The notes under the pieces are model-generated. The model saw only the letters and a list, made by a program, of their open reading frames with translations. It did not search any database and was not told the DNA's origin. DNA of 64,000 nt from Corallococcus caeni (GTDB lineage Bacteria; Myxococcota; Myxococcia; Myxococcales; Myxococcaceae): positions 62,001 through 126,000 of the forward strand of contig NZ_BTTW01000010.1 of the NCBI RefSeq assembly GCF_036245865.1, given 5' to 3'. Positions 15,797 through 24,430 of the stretch are shown piece by piece. Position 1 is the stretch's first letter, and each line of letters begins with the position of its first letter. The position numbers and the translations under genes were made by a program.

Positions 15797-16264
15797 ATGA
15801 GGAACCCCTACGCCGCCGCGTATGTCGCCGGGGCCGTGGGCACCGGCGCCCTGGGGGTGCTGGTCAGCGTGCGCAATGCCACCCTGGGACACGCGCCGCC
15901 CTACGCCGCGCGAAACATCGCGCGGCACGTGCTGGGCCGGCTGTTCGGGCGGAAGCTGTCCCGGCATGAGGCGTCGCGGTGGGCCTTCGCGCTGCGCGCG
16001 GGCTATGGCCCCCTGCTGGGCATGGGCTGGGGCCTGGTGCGCAGGCGCACGTCGAAGTGGACCCTGCTGCACAGCGGCGTGCTGCTGGGCCTGGGCGTGC
16101 TGGCCTTCGAGCGCGCGGCCTTCCCCGTGTTCAAGGCGACGGCGCTCGCGAACACCTGGTCGCGCGCGGAGCACGCCTGGCTGTTCGCGCAGACGGCGGT
16201 GTTCGGCGTCGTCACCGAGGCGACGATGCGCTGGCTGGTGAAGGAGGAACCCACGACCCCTTGA
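15797..16264 (+). CDS. Small integral membrane protein, unknown function
   Basis: 155 residues with about four hydrophobic stretches (AYVAGAVGTGALGVLVSV at the N-terminus; AGYGPLLGMGWGLV; LHSGVLLGLGVLAFE; LFAQTAVFGVVTEATM). Gly-rich helices are typical of inner-membrane proteins. It begins 3 nt after the proline dehydrogenase stop and so is probably in that operon. The stop lies in the palindrome TGATCA, whose other half is the stop of the convergent mrpG gene. No family recognised. Confidence 0.7.
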   Translation: MRNPYAAAYVAGAVGTGALGVLVSVRNATLGHAPPYAARNIARHVLGRLFGRKLSRHEASRWAFALRAGYGPLLGMGWGLVRRRTSKWTLLHSGVLLGLGVLAFERAAFPVFKATALANTWSRAEHAWLFAQTAVFGVVTEATMRWLVKEEPTTP

Positions 16265-16627
16265 TCAACCGCCGGGCGGCTCCGGTGGCGCGTCCTTCCT
16301 CGGATGTCCGGGCCGTCCGCGCCGGCCCTTGTCGTGGGCCAGCTCCGGGCGCTTCTCCGCCAGCCAGGCGATGGCGTGGGCGGAGCTGGGGATGGTGAGC
16401 ATCAGGAACGCGGCGACGAGCAGCCCTCGCAAGAAGAGCCAGCCGTCCGCCGTCGCCAGCGTGGCGCCGATGATGACCAGCGCCCCGCCGAAGGGCACCG
16501 CGCCCGCCGCGTGCACGCGCGTGAGCACCGAGGGCAGCCGGTACATGCCGATGATGGCGGCGGTGATGAAGAGCAGGCCCAGCGCCACCAGGGCGTCGGA
16601 CACCCACTGCACGGCGGCGGACATCAT
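16265..16627 (-). CDS. mrpG: Mrp Na+/H+ antiporter subunit G
   Basis: Small subunit of the seven-part Mrp antiporter, which exchanges cytoplasmic Na+ for protons at the inner membrane. 120 residues, three membrane helices (first ALVALGLLFITAAIIGMYRL) and the family motif RLPSVLTRVHAAGAVPFGGAL. The tail is charged (KRPELAHDKGRRGRPG). It is the last gene of the operon and its start overlaps mrpF by 4 nt. Confidence 0.93.
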   Translation of the reverse strand: MMSAAVQWVSDALVALGLLFITAAIIGMYRLPSVLTRVHAAGAVPFGGALVIIGATLATADGWLFLRGLLVAAFLMLTIPSSAHAIAWLAEKRPELAHDKGRRGRPGHPRKDAPPEPPGG

Positions 16628-16911
16628 CGGGTGTCCTCCTCGTCGTGGAAGGTGCGGCCGTGGTGCAGGAAGCGGGCGCCCGCCACGGTCTGCACGTAGG
16701 AGAGCAGGGCCAGCACCAGGGCCGCGTCCAGGTAGCCGGCCTCGCCGCGCGTGGCGCCGTACAGCGCCAGCACCGCGCAGATGACCAGGCCCAGGGTGTC
16801 CACGGACATGAGCATGTCCGCCGAGGAGCGCTGGCGCGAGGCCAGCAGCACCAGCGCGCCCAAGAGGCCCACCATCCACACGATGGCCAGGGTGAAGAAG
16901 GTCTCGTGCAT
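16624..16911 (-). CDS. mrpF: Mrp Na+/H+ antiporter subunit F
   Basis: 95 residues, three membrane helices. Family features are LASRQRSSADMLMSVDTLGL (the conserved Asp region between helices 1 and 2) and LDAALVLALLSYVQTVAGAR in helix 3. Start MHETFFTL at 16911, 14 nt after mrpE; its stop overlaps the mrpG start (ATGA). The sequence reads upstream in the same frame but only as shadow. Confidence 0.92.
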   Translation of the reverse strand: MHETFFTLAIVWMVGLLGALVLLASRQRSSADMLMSVDTLGLVICAVLALYGATRGEAGYLDAALVLALLSYVQTVAGARFLHHGRTFHDEEDTR

Positions 16912-16925
16912 CGCAGGCCGCCTCC

Positions 16926-17423
16926 CTACGGGAACACCGCGCGCTGGTAGCGCTGGTAGAAGTCGTCCTGCTGCCGCAGCAGCCGGTCCGGATCCGACGC
17001 GTCCAGCGCGTGCATGCGCATCACGCGCCTCTCCCAGTCCAGCTCCAGCAGCACCGTGCCCGGGGCCAGGGACATGACCCACGAGGACACCTGCACGCCG
17101 CGCGCGGTGCGCTCGCCCATGGGGACGTCCACCACGCCCGCGCGGTCCGCCAGGTCGCCGCGGCCGAAGATGACCCTGAGCACCTGGAAGCAGCTGCGCG
17201 TCACCAGCACGGCCAGGGCCCAGCCGAAGCGGGGCAGGTGCAGCGTGCGCCGCCAGTGCTCGCCAGCCTCCAGGACCGGCGGCAGGCCCGCCAGGGGGAA
17301 CAGGCGCATCACGCCCAGGGCCAGCACCGCGCCCAGCGCGAGGTCCACGGGGTGGAAGCTGCCCACCATCAGCGCGTACAGCAGCGCCAGGGCCAGCATG
17401 TGCACGAGGGTGCGGAGGCTCAT
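16926..17423 (-). CDS. mrpE: Mrp Na+/H+ antiporter subunit E
   Basis: 165 residues: N-terminal membrane helices (LVHMLALALLYALMVGSF and ALGAVLALGVMRLFPLAG) followed by the conserved cytoplasmic domain with QVSSWVMSLAPGTVLLELDW and the terminal MHALDASDP region. These match the MrpE/MnhE family. Start MSLRTLV at 17423 overlaps the mrpD stop by 4 nt. Confidence 0.93.
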   Translation of the reverse strand: MSLRTLVHMLALALLYALMVGSFHPVDLALGAVLALGVMRLFPLAGLPPVLEAGEHWRRTLHLPRFGWALAVLVTRSCFQVLRVIFGRGDLADRAGVVDVPMGERTARGVQVSSWVMSLAPGTVLLELDWERRVMRMHALDASDPDRLLRQQDDFYQRYQRAVFP

Positions 17424-18787
17424 GGCAGCGTCCCCAGGCCCTGGATGGCGTCGCGTCCGGCGCGCAGGAGCGGCTCCGGCCAGAGGCCCGCGGCGATGAG
17501 CGCCAGGGACAGCGCGTACACCACCGCGCCCGTGCCCCGGTGCAGGGCCGCGCCCTCCCTCAACCACCGCTCGCGCTGGTAGGCGCGGAAGAGGGCCAGC
17601 AGCGACAGGGCGCTCGCCAGCACCACCAGCCCCGCGAGCCAGGCGTGCCCCTGCTCCAGCGCCGCTCGCAAGAGCCAGGCCTTGGCCCAGAAGCCCGCGG
17701 TGGGCGGCACTCCGGCGGTGCTGAAGGCCGCCACCGAGTAGGCCCTGCGCGCCCGCTCGCCGCCCCGGTCCTGCGCCAGGAACAGCGCCGTCTTGTCCAC
17801 GGAGCCCGCCAGCGCCAGCGCTACCGCCGCGCACAGGCCCTCGCGGCCCGCCAGGCTCAGCGCGGCGATGATGAGCCCCGCATGGGAGATGGACGCGTAC
17901 GCGAGCACCTCGCGCGTGTCCCGGCGGGAGAGCGCGAGCACGGAGCCGTAGAGGATGCTCGTCGCGCCCAGTATCTCCAGCAGCGGCCGGGCCTGCGCCA
18001 GCACCTGCGGCAGCACGTCCGCGCCGAAGCGCAGGAGCCCATAGCTGCCGATGTTCGCCAGCGCCCCCGCGAGCAGCGCCGCCACGGTGGGGCCCGCGTC
18101 CCGGTACACCGCCGGCGCCCAGAAGTGGAACGGGAAGAAGCCCAGCTTCACCCCGAACGCGCACAAGAGCAGCGTGCCCGGCACCATCAGCGCGAACGGC
18201 GGCCCCGCCTGTCCCCACGCGATGATGGACAGCATGTCCAGCGTGCCGGTGGTCAGGTACAGCATCACCACCGCGGAGAGGAACAGCGTGGACCCCATCA
18301 GGTTCACCACCACGAAGGTGAACGCGGCGCGCAGGTTGCGGGGCTTCTCCCCATACGACGCCAGCGCGAAGGCGGACGTCATCGCCAGCTCGAAGAAGAC
18401 GTAGAAGTTGAACGCGTCCGACGTGAAGAACACCCCCGTGAGCCCCGCCCCCATGAAGACCACCAGCGCGGGGAAGCTGCGCGACGTGATGCCTCCGGCC
18501 ACGTGCTCGTACACGAGCGTGCCCAGCAGCACCGCCGTGGACACCAGCGCGAACACGATGGACAGCTGATCCGCGCGCAGGCGGATGCCCACGCCCACCG
18601 GCCAGTCCCCCGTGACGAACTGGGGCGCCTGCGCGCTCCAGGCCTGGGGCAACAGCCACGCCGTGCACACGAGCGTGCCCGCGAGCCCCGCGATGGCCAG
18701 CCACGCCACCCACGCGCGGCGCCCGTCCAGGAAGGCCAGCACCGCGCCCATCACCCACGGCAGGAGCAGCGGTCCCCAGAGCGGCAT
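17420..18787 (-). CDS. mrpD: Mrp Na+/H+ antiporter subunit D
   Basis: 455-residue NuoN/NuoM-like proton-translocating subunit with about 14 membrane helices. Key antiporter-family segments: FNFYVFFELAMTSAFALASY (conserved helix-5 Glu), FGVKLGFFPFHFWAPAVYRD (helix-7 Lys and FHFW), REVLAYASISHAGLIIAALS, and AGVPPTAGFWAKAWLLRAAL (helix-12 Lys). Start MPLWGPLLLPW at 18787 overlaps the mrpC stop by one base. The length is close to the family norm. Confidence 0.95.
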   Translation of the reverse strand: MPLWGPLLLPWVMGAVLAFLDGRRAWVAWLAIAGLAGTLVCTAWLLPQAWSAQAPQFVTGDWPVGVGIRLRADQLSIVFALVSTAVLLGTLVYEHVAGGITSRSFPALVVFMGAGLTGVFFTSDAFNFYVFFELAMTSAFALASYGEKPRNLRAAFTFVVVNLMGSTLFLSAVVMLYLTTGTLDMLSIIAWGQAGPPFALMVPGTLLLCAFGVKLGFFPFHFWAPAVYRDAGPTVAALLAGALANIGSYGLLRFGADVLPQVLAQARPLLEILGATSILYGSVLALSRRDTREVLAYASISHAGLIIAALSLAGREGLCAAVALALAGSVDKTALFLAQDRGGERARRAYSVAAFSTAGVPPTAGFWAKAWLLRAALEQGHAWLAGLVVLASALSLLALFRAYQRERWLREGAALHRGTGAVVYALSLALIAAGLWPEPLLRAGRDAIQGLGTLP

Positions 18788-19155
18788 CAGTGGCCCTCCC
18801 CCGGCTCCACGGCGTGCACGCGCTTCAGCTCCGCCTCCACCAGCCGGTCCGTGCGCAGCGAGCCGTGCGCCCGCTGCGTGCGGTGCACCAGCGTGAGCAG
18901 CAGCGCGGACACCGCGAAGCCGATGACGATGGCGGTGAGCGCCAGCGACTGGAGCACCGGGTCCGTCACCGGCCAGCCGGGCCGCACGCTCAGCGCCTCG
19001 CCCCGCTCCGGGAAGGAGCCCGCGAGGATGAGCAGGACGCTGGAGTTGGTGATGAGCACCGTGCCGCACGCCACGCGCACCAGCTCCCGCTCCAGCACCA
19101 TGCGCACGCCGCACGCGAACAGCAGGCCCACCACCAGGGACGCGATGAGGATCAT
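18787..19155 (-). CDS. mrpC: Mrp Na+/H+ antiporter subunit C
   Basis: 122-residue NuoK homologue with three membrane helices: LIASLVVGLLFACGVRMVLE, ACGTVLITNSSVLLILAGS and LQSLALTAIVIGFAVSALLL. The conserved Glu of helix 2 in NuoK is not obvious, as usual for MrpC. Start MILIASL at 19155 overlaps mrpB by 4 nt; the stop shares a base with the mrpD start. Confidence 0.94.
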   Translation of the reverse strand: MILIASLVVGLLFACGVRMVLERELVRVACGTVLITNSSVLLILAGSFPERGEALSVRPGWPVTDPVLQSLALTAIVIGFAVSALLLTLVHRTQRAHGSLRTDRLVEAELKRVHAVEPGEGH

Positions 19156-19595
19156 GGCCCGGACTCCTCTTGCGTCCCGGTGCGCAGGGCGAAGCGGTCG
19201 ATGACGGTGACCACCAGCCCGAAGACGATGAGCATCAGCCCTCCCTCGAAGATGAGCGCGGTGTGCAGGTGCAGGCCCCCCACGCCCACCTCCGCCTGGT
19301 CCGGGCGGGGGAAGAGGGTCATGGGCGTGTAGCCCGCCAGCACCGGCAGGAACGCGGTGCCCACCACGAGCAGCAGCCCCACGCCCGCCAGCGGCGCCGC
19401 GTACCGCACCGCCACGTAGCGCCGGGTCTGGTCCCGGCCCGTCACCACGTACTGGAGCAGCACCGCCAGCCCCGCCAGCGCCCCGGCCGGGAAGCCGCCG
19501 CCCACCGACGCGCCGCCCTTCAGCCAGAGCGAGAGCGCGATGATCAACGACGGCCACAGCAAGAGGCGCGACAGGGGCGGGACGAAGGAGATCAT
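19152..19595 (-). CDS. mrpB: Mrp Na+/H+ antiporter subunit B
   Basis: 147 residues with four membrane helices and the MnhB motif GGASVGGGFPAGALAGLAVL, which is the family fingerprint. Near the C-terminus is the conserved FEGGLMLIVFGLVVTVIDR. It starts 4 nt after mrpA ends. Confidence 0.95.
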   Translation of the reverse strand: MISFVPPLSRLLLWPSLIIALSLWLKGGASVGGGFPAGALAGLAVLLQYVVTGRDQTRRYVAVRYAAPLAGVGLLLVVGTAFLPVLAGYTPMTLFPRPDQAEVGVGGLHLHTALIFEGGLMLIVFGLVVTVIDRFALRTGTQEESGP

Positions 19596-19599
19596 GGCC

Positions 19600-21882
19600 T
19601 CAGCGCCTCCCCTTCAGGCGCAAGAGGCTGGTGACGCCCAGGAGCGCCGCGACCACGACGCTCATCTCCCCCACCGTGTCCAGGCCCCGGAAGTCCGTGA
19701 GCACCGCGGCCACGACGTTGGGCGAGTGCGCGGCCTCCGCCAGTTGCACCGTGCGCGCACCCACGCGGTCGGCGTGCAGATGGGACAGGGCGCTCCAGCT
19801 CAGCAGGAAGGCGCTCGCGCCCGCGACCGCCGCGGCCAGGCGGTCGCGTCCGCGCGGGTTCTGGGCCTCGTGCTGGGCGCGCTCGAGGCGGGCCCGGGGG
19901 AGCAGGGCCAGGAGGCCCGCGAAGAGCAGCGTGAAGGTGGTCTCCACCAGCACGGAGGTGAGGGCCACGTCGGGCGCGGCGGCGAAGGCGAACACCATGG
20001 CCAGGCTGAAGCCCACGCAGGAGATGAGCAGCACCAGCCGCAGGTGCCCCTTCGCGCGCAGCGTGGCCAGCGCGGCGGCGGACGCGAAGGCCAGCGCCAT
20101 CACCAGCGTCACGTCCGCCCAGCCCACCGGGCCCACCTTGAAGCGGTCGCGCAGCGGCGTCACGCCCAGCACCGCCAGGCCCAGCAGGCCCGTGGGCACC
20201 AGCACGGACGCCACCCGGTCGCGCAGGTCGCGCACCTCCTTCTCGTGCAGCCACGTGGACAGCCGGTCCAGCTGGTGCAGCAGCAGGCGGTAGCCGCGCT
20301 CGGCGCCCACGCGGGACCCGGCCGCCAGCCCCCGGGAGAGCGCGCGCGTCCAGGCGTGGCGCGTGGCGAAGAGCAGCGCGCCCAGGGCCCAGGCCCCCAC
20401 GGCGAGCAGGTTCTCCGCGCGCGCGTCCAGGTGGTACGCGAGCTCCAGCGTGGAGGGCTCGCCGCGCATCGCCTCCGCCGCGGCGCGGGCGGGTTCGACG
20501 AGGAGCCCCGGCACCAGGCCGCCCAGCAGGATGACCGCCGCGAGCACGACGACAGGGGCCACGAGCAGCCGGGGCGCGGCGGGCGCGTCCTGGCGCGGCC
20601 CTCCGAAGAGGCCCCACCACAGGCGCAGCGTGTACGCGAGCGTCAGGCCCGCGCCCACGAGCCCGGCGGCCATGAACGCGGGGCCCCTGCGCGCGAGCGC
20701 GTGGAAGAAGACCTCGTCCTTGAAGAAGCCCACGGTGAGGGGCAGCGCGGAGAGCCCCGCCGCCGCCACGGCGCTGGCGGCCGCGAGCACGGGGAGCGAG
20801 TGACGCAGGCCGCTGACCTCCGACAGCTTCTTCTTGCCGGTGACCTGGGTGACGGCGCCCGCGGTGAGGAACAGGGCGGCCTTGCACGGCGCGTGGATGG
20901 CGACGTAGAGCGGCGCGCCCTCGGAGCCCAGCGCCACCAGCACCAGCGCGTAGCCGTACTGCGCGATGGTGGAGTACGCGAGCACGCGCTTGAACGGATC
21001 CGCCACCAGGGCCATGAGGCTGCCCATGCCCATGGACAGGAAGCCGATGGCGAGCAGGCCGTCGCGCACCTCCGTGGCCGGGGCGAACAGCGGGTAGAGG
21101 CGCTGGAGGAGGAAGACGCCCGCGGCGACCATCGCGGCCGAGTGCAGGTACGACGACACGGGCGTGGGCGCGGCCATGGCGCGCGGGAGCCAGAAGTGGA
21201 ACGGCACCTGCGCGCTCTTGCCCAGCGCGCCCACGGCCAGGCACACCAGCGCGCCGGTGGACGCGGGGCTGTGCGCGGCGCGCTCGATGACGAGCGGCAG
21301 GGAGAAGGTGCCGTACTGGAGCCCCAGCGCCATGGCGCCCGCGAAGAAGACGACGGAGGTGGCGCCGGTGAGCACCAGGGACAGGAGCGCGGCGGCGCGC
21401 GACTCGGGGTCCTCGCGGTCGAAGCCGATGAGCAGGTACGAGATGATGGTGGTGAGGTCCAGCGCCACGAACAGCAGCAGCAGGTCATCCACGGTGACGA
21501 GCAGCACCATGGCGGCCATGAACGCGAGCATCAGCCCCTGGAAGCGCACCTCGTCGCGCGCGGGCCGGCCCTCCTCCGCCAGGTGGTGCGGCATGTACGC
21601 GCGCGAGTACAGGACCACGAGCGCGCCGATGCCGAGCGCCAGCGCGGCATAGAGGCCGGACAGGCCGTCGCGCGTGAACTCCAGCGACAGGCCCCACGTG
21701 GGAGCCCAGGGGAGCACGAGGCGCGCGGGCGCCTGCGTCGTCCACTCATGGACCAGCGCCCCCAGCGCGGCGAGCGCCCCCGCCGCGCCCATCCAGGCGG
21801 CCGCGCCCGGACGCCACCGGCCCGCGACGTACGCGAGCGGCGCGCACGCCAGGGCCAGGAGGATGGGCAGGAGGAGGGGCAT
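19600..21882 (-). CDS. mrpA: Mrp Na+/H+ antiporter subunit A
   Basis: 760-residue NuoL-like subunit, the largest of the Mrp complex and first gene of the operon. The antiporter core shows VDDLLLLFVALDLTTIISYL (helix-5 acidic residue position), GALGKSAQVPFHFWLPRAM (helix-7 Lys), SYLHSAAMVAAGVFLLQRL (lateral helix region) and LPLTVGFFKDEVFFHALARR. The C-terminus contains the MrpA-specific DUF4040-type segment AFAAAPDVALTSVLVETTFT and a final TDFRGLDTVGEMSVVVAALL. Start MPLLLPILLAL at 21882; the frame is open 48 nt further but the extension lacks a membrane-helix start. Confidence 0.95.
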   Translation of the reverse strand: MPLLLPILLALACAPLAYVAGRWRPGAAAWMGAAGALAALGALVHEWTTQAPARLVLPWAPTWGLSLEFTRDGLSGLYAALALGIGALVVLYSRAYMPHHLAEEGRPARDEVRFQGLMLAFMAAMVLLVTVDDLLLLFVALDLTTIISYLLIGFDREDPESRAAALLSLVLTGATSVVFFAGAMALGLQYGTFSLPLVIERAAHSPASTGALVCLAVGALGKSAQVPFHFWLPRAMAAPTPVSSYLHSAAMVAAGVFLLQRLYPLFAPATEVRDGLLAIGFLSMGMGSLMALVADPFKRVLAYSTIAQYGYALVLVALGSEGAPLYVAIHAPCKAALFLTAGAVTQVTGKKKLSEVSGLRHSLPVLAAASAVAAAGLSALPLTVGFFKDEVFFHALARRGPAFMAAGLVGAGLTLAYTLRLWWGLFGGPRQDAPAAPRLLVAPVVVLAAVILLGGLVPGLLVEPARAAAEAMRGEPSTLELAYHLDARAENLLAVGAWALGALLFATRHAWTRALSRGLAAGSRVGAERGYRLLLHQLDRLSTWLHEKEVRDLRDRVASVLVPTGLLGLAVLGVTPLRDRFKVGPVGWADVTLVMALAFASAAALATLRAKGHLRLVLLISCVGFSLAMVFAFAAAPDVALTSVLVETTFTLLFAGLLALLPRARLERAQHEAQNPRGRDRLAAAVAGASAFLLSWSALSHLHADRVGARTVQLAEAAHSPNVVAAVLTDFRGLDTVGEMSVVVAALLGVTSLLRLKGRR

Positions 21883-22000
21883 GGGCGGAGCCGCCCACGT
21901 TAGGAGTGGCCCGCCGACGCAGGCACACAACCGTCAGCCCCATGCGCGGAGCGTCACCCCCAGGTCACTCGTGGAGCGGGGGCCGTGCGCTGGTGGACAG

Positions 22001-22025
22001 CACGGGCCCTGCCGGGGGCCCGGTG
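22001..22025. terminator. GC-rich inverted repeat after the ATPase gene
   Basis: CGGGCCC (22003-22009) and GGGCCCG (22016-22022) form a 7-bp stem with a 6-nt loop, directly after the stop of the leftward ATPase gene and upstream of mrpA. It has no U-run. Confidence 0.4.
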
Positions 22026-22907
22026 CTACAGCGTGTCCAGCAGCTCCCGGCACTCGCGCCGCCAGTGGAGCGCGGTGGCGGGCACGGGGAGGACACGCAC
22101 GGAGCCGTCCGCGGGCTCGCGCGACAGCAGGCGCACCTCCTCCGGGCGCACGTGCTCCAGCAGGTCCGGCGAGTGCGTGGCCAGCACCACCTGCACCGGC
22201 TGGCCTCCCGTGGACTCACCGCGCGTCATGGCGCGCAGCAGCTCCAGCACCTCGCGCATCAGGCCCGGGTGCAGGGCGCGCTCCGGCTCGTCCAGCGTGA
22301 GCAGCTCCGGCAGCGGCCGCTGGTAGGGCAGCACCAGGAACGCGAGCAGCCACAGCACCCCGTCCGAGACGTGCTCGGGACCGAACCACACGTCCGGGCT
22401 CCAGCGGTCGCGGAAGCGCAGCCGGAAGGAGCGGTCCTCCAGGTCGCGCGACACGTCCACGTCCGACAACGACGGCACGCGCGTCGCCAGCTCCCGCGAG
22501 ATGACGTCCCGCGTGGACATGGGCAGCGCCGCGAAGACGCTCGCCAGGTTGCCGCCCTTGCGCTCCAGCCACGTCGCCTTCGCGGAGGAGCCACCCTCGC
22601 GCAGCGCCTCCATGCTCAACGACAACTGCTGCGTGGAGTGGCCCTGGCCGGGCAGCGTGTCCATCACGCTGAACGGATACTCCACGCGCGTGCGGTCGCC
22701 GTGCGCGTACGTCCACTCGATGCGCAGCGGACGCGATTCATCCCGCCGCCAGAAGTCCGAAGGCTCGTACGCGAGCTGATGCTGGAGCCCCTCCAGCAGG
22801 GAGGTCTTCCCCGAGCCCGAGGGCCCCACCAGGACGGTCATCGGCTCCAGGGCGAGCTGCACGTGGAGCAGGCACCGGAAGTGCTCGAAGCGAACGGAGG
22901 CAATCAC
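22026..22907 (-). CDS. AAA family ATPase (RecF/OLD-like, SMC-type fold)
   Basis: 293 residues from a GTG at 22907 (VIASVRFEHFRCLLHV), which is the usual start of this family; an ATG at 22964 would add an odd Gly/Pro leader that overlaps a pseudogene remnant. Walker A is VGPSGSGKTSLLEGLQ, the ABC-type signature GPEHVSDGVLWLLAFL, Walker B LTLDEPERALHPGLM and the H-loop VVLATHSPDLLEHV. All ATPase elements are present. No partner nuclease domain (TOPRIM) is fused or adjacent, so a defence role like OLD is not supported; the substrate is unknown. Confidence 0.85.
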   Translation of the reverse strand: MIASVRFEHFRCLLHVQLALEPMTVLVGPSGSGKTSLLEGLQHQLAYEPSDFWRRDESRPLRIEWTYAHGDRTRVEYPFSVMDTLPGQGHSTQQLSLSMEALREGGSSAKATWLERKGGNLASVFAALPMSTRDVISRELATRVPSLSDVDVSRDLEDRSFRLRFRDRWSPDVWFGPEHVSDGVLWLLAFLVLPYQRPLPELLTLDEPERALHPGLMREVLELLRAMTRGESTGGQPVQVVLATHSPDLLEHVRPEEVRLLSREPADGSVRVLPVPATALHWRRECRELLDTL

Positions 22908-22957
22908 AGCCGGAAGCCTAGCGGCCTCCCCCCAGGGGCCGTCCATGGCTCCAGTCG

Positions 22958-23202
22958 GACCCATGCTCCGCGTGAAGGTCCTTCACGCCCTCCAGGAGAC
23001 CAGGCCGGGCGGTGGCGGACCGCGGCACGACCTCGCCGCGGCGCAGCGCCTTCTGGAGCACCTGCGCCAGGTGCGGCGGCTTGCGCCCCGTGGCCTGGCG
23101 GATCTGCTCCCGGCAGCTGAACCCGTCCGCGATGAGCAGCGTGTCTCCGGAAGCCCCGCGCACCTTCGGAAGGATGACCCTTTCGCCGCAGGCCTGAAAC
23201 AC
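22958..23202 (-). pseudogene. C-terminal fragment of an FAD-linked oxidase / Fe-S oxidoreductase
   Basis: This frame encodes ACGERVILPKVRGASGDT then LLIADGFSCREQIRQATGRK and PPHLAQVLQKALRRG. That matches the extreme C-terminus of large bacterial proteins combining an FAD-binding oxidase with a GlpC-like Fe-S half, where the segment ADGFSCREQI is characteristic. Everything upstream (some 900 residues of the family) is absent. It lies in the same frame as the enolase-family fragment at 23227 and is separated from it only by a TGA and eight codons, so a deletion joined two genes. Not expected to be functional. Confidence 0.6.
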
Positions 23203-23226
23203 GCCGTGTGTCCAGGAAGGTCGTTG

Positions 23227-23622
23227 TCATGGGGAGGTGTCCACGGCGGACAGGGCCCGGGCCACGAGGCCGCGCGAGCCGGCGTTGCGCACCCGTCGCA
23301 GGAGCGACGCCATCCGCGCCGGGACACCCCAGGCGTCCTCGCTCACGAGCAGCGGGACGAGCATGTCACGGATCAACGCGGCGCCGGCCGGAACCGCGTA
23401 CGTGTAGCCCAGACCGCGCTGGCCCCCGGCCACGGGCTCCACGAGCAGGAGCGTGGTGGACGTCCACGTGAACGTGCCATCGGACTCCGGCTGATCCGTG
23501 GGCACGGTGTACGCGGAGACGTCGACCCGCTCGATGGGCGCGGCGGCGCTGTCATGGCGGACGGATGACGGCTTCACGGTGAAGCCAGGCGCGGGATGGC
23601 AGCGAGGCGGGGTGTCTCGCAT
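23227..23622 (-). pseudogene. N-terminal fragment of a mandelate racemase/enolase superfamily protein
   Basis: 131 codons that start MRDTPPRCHPAPGF and then show the N-terminal capping domain of enolase-superfamily enzymes: VSAYTVPTDQPESDGTF, TTLLLVEPVAGGQRGLGYTY, ALIRDMLVPLLVSEDAWGV and VARALSAVD. In intact relatives this is followed by TALWDLKARL and the TIM barrel; here two codons (Ser-Pro) and a TGA follow. The catalytic barrel, about two thirds of the protein, is missing. A truncated gene, fused end to end with the remnant at 22958. Confidence 0.65.
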
Positions 23623-23805
23623 GCCCGCTGTCCGGGAGCCGCACCGGGCGCTCCATGAACCCAGGCGGCCGGGGCCGTCACCGGGGCTGGGCCCACGGCG
23701 CGCCCGCGTCTCCCGCTCGCGAGCGGCCATTCCTAGCTTGAGGCCGGAGGGCCAGAAGGCGCGGAAGGCGAAGCCGCGAGGTGAGGGCCGCTCGGGGGAA
23801 CGGGG

Positions 23806-24354
23806 ATGCGAGGAGGACGCAAGCGGACCCAGGCCGTGGACCGGGCGGTGGAGCCCTGGAACGTCGTGCGCGACGCCGTGCTCCCTGGCGCGCTCGCGGG
23901 GACACTGGGCGCCTTCGCGATGGGCGTGCTCGGCTGCGCGTTCTCGGGCGTGCTGCACGGCGAGCCCTGGCGGCCGGCGCTCCTCGTGTCAGGTCTGTTC
24001 TTCCGCGATGGCTCGGCCCACGGGGCCCTCGGGGTGCTGCTCGGGCTGTTCATCCACCTCGCCGTGGCGGGTGGGCTCGCCACGGGCTTCGCGCTCCTGC
24101 TGCCACGCCGGGGCACCGCCGTCGCGGCGCTCTGCCTGGGCGTGCTCTACGGCATGGGGGTGTGGTTGATGATGACGCGGCTCATGCTGCCCTTCGGCTC
24201 GCCGCCGCTGGCCCACGAGGGTGCCTCCGCGCTGCTGTTCCTGTTGCACCTCGCCTTCGGAGCGGCGCTCGGCACGGTGCCCGCCTTGCGAGACGTCCTC
24301 ACCCGCGCGGACCGGCTGCGGCGCCGCCTCCAGCTCCTGAAGCAGCAGGCCTGA
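23806..24354 (+). CDS. Integral membrane protein, unknown function
   Basis: 182 residues with about four membrane helices: VLPGALAGTLGAFAMGVLGC, GALGVLLGLFIHLAVAGGLA, AALCLGVLYGMGVWLMMTRL and ALLFLLHLAFGAALGTVPAL. Short charged ends (MRGGRKRTQAVD; LTRADRLRRRLQLLKQQA). Members of similar shape are found in many myxobacteria (impression, not checked). The ATG at 23806 follows GGGGATGCGAGG-type purine-rich sequence. Probably an independent gene; the next gene starts 76 nt downstream on the same strand. Confidence 0.7.
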   Translation: MRGGRKRTQAVDRAVEPWNVVRDAVLPGALAGTLGAFAMGVLGCAFSGVLHGEPWRPALLVSGLFFRDGSAHGALGVLLGLFIHLAVAGGLATGFALLLPRRGTAVAALCLGVLYGMGVWLMMTRLMLPFGSPPLAHEGASALLFLLHLAFGAALGTVPALRDVLTRADRLRRRLQLLKQQA

Positions 24355-24430
24355 GCCCTTCCCTGCGGCTGACAGGCGGGCAGCCCCTCGCTGCGCGTGG
24401 CGGGTGCCCGGCGTGCATAACGTCAGTCGC

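Noticed and set aside
22026-22964. OLD-type defence ATPase
   Set aside because: There is no TOPRIM nuclease domain and no neighbouring nuclease or helicase gene.
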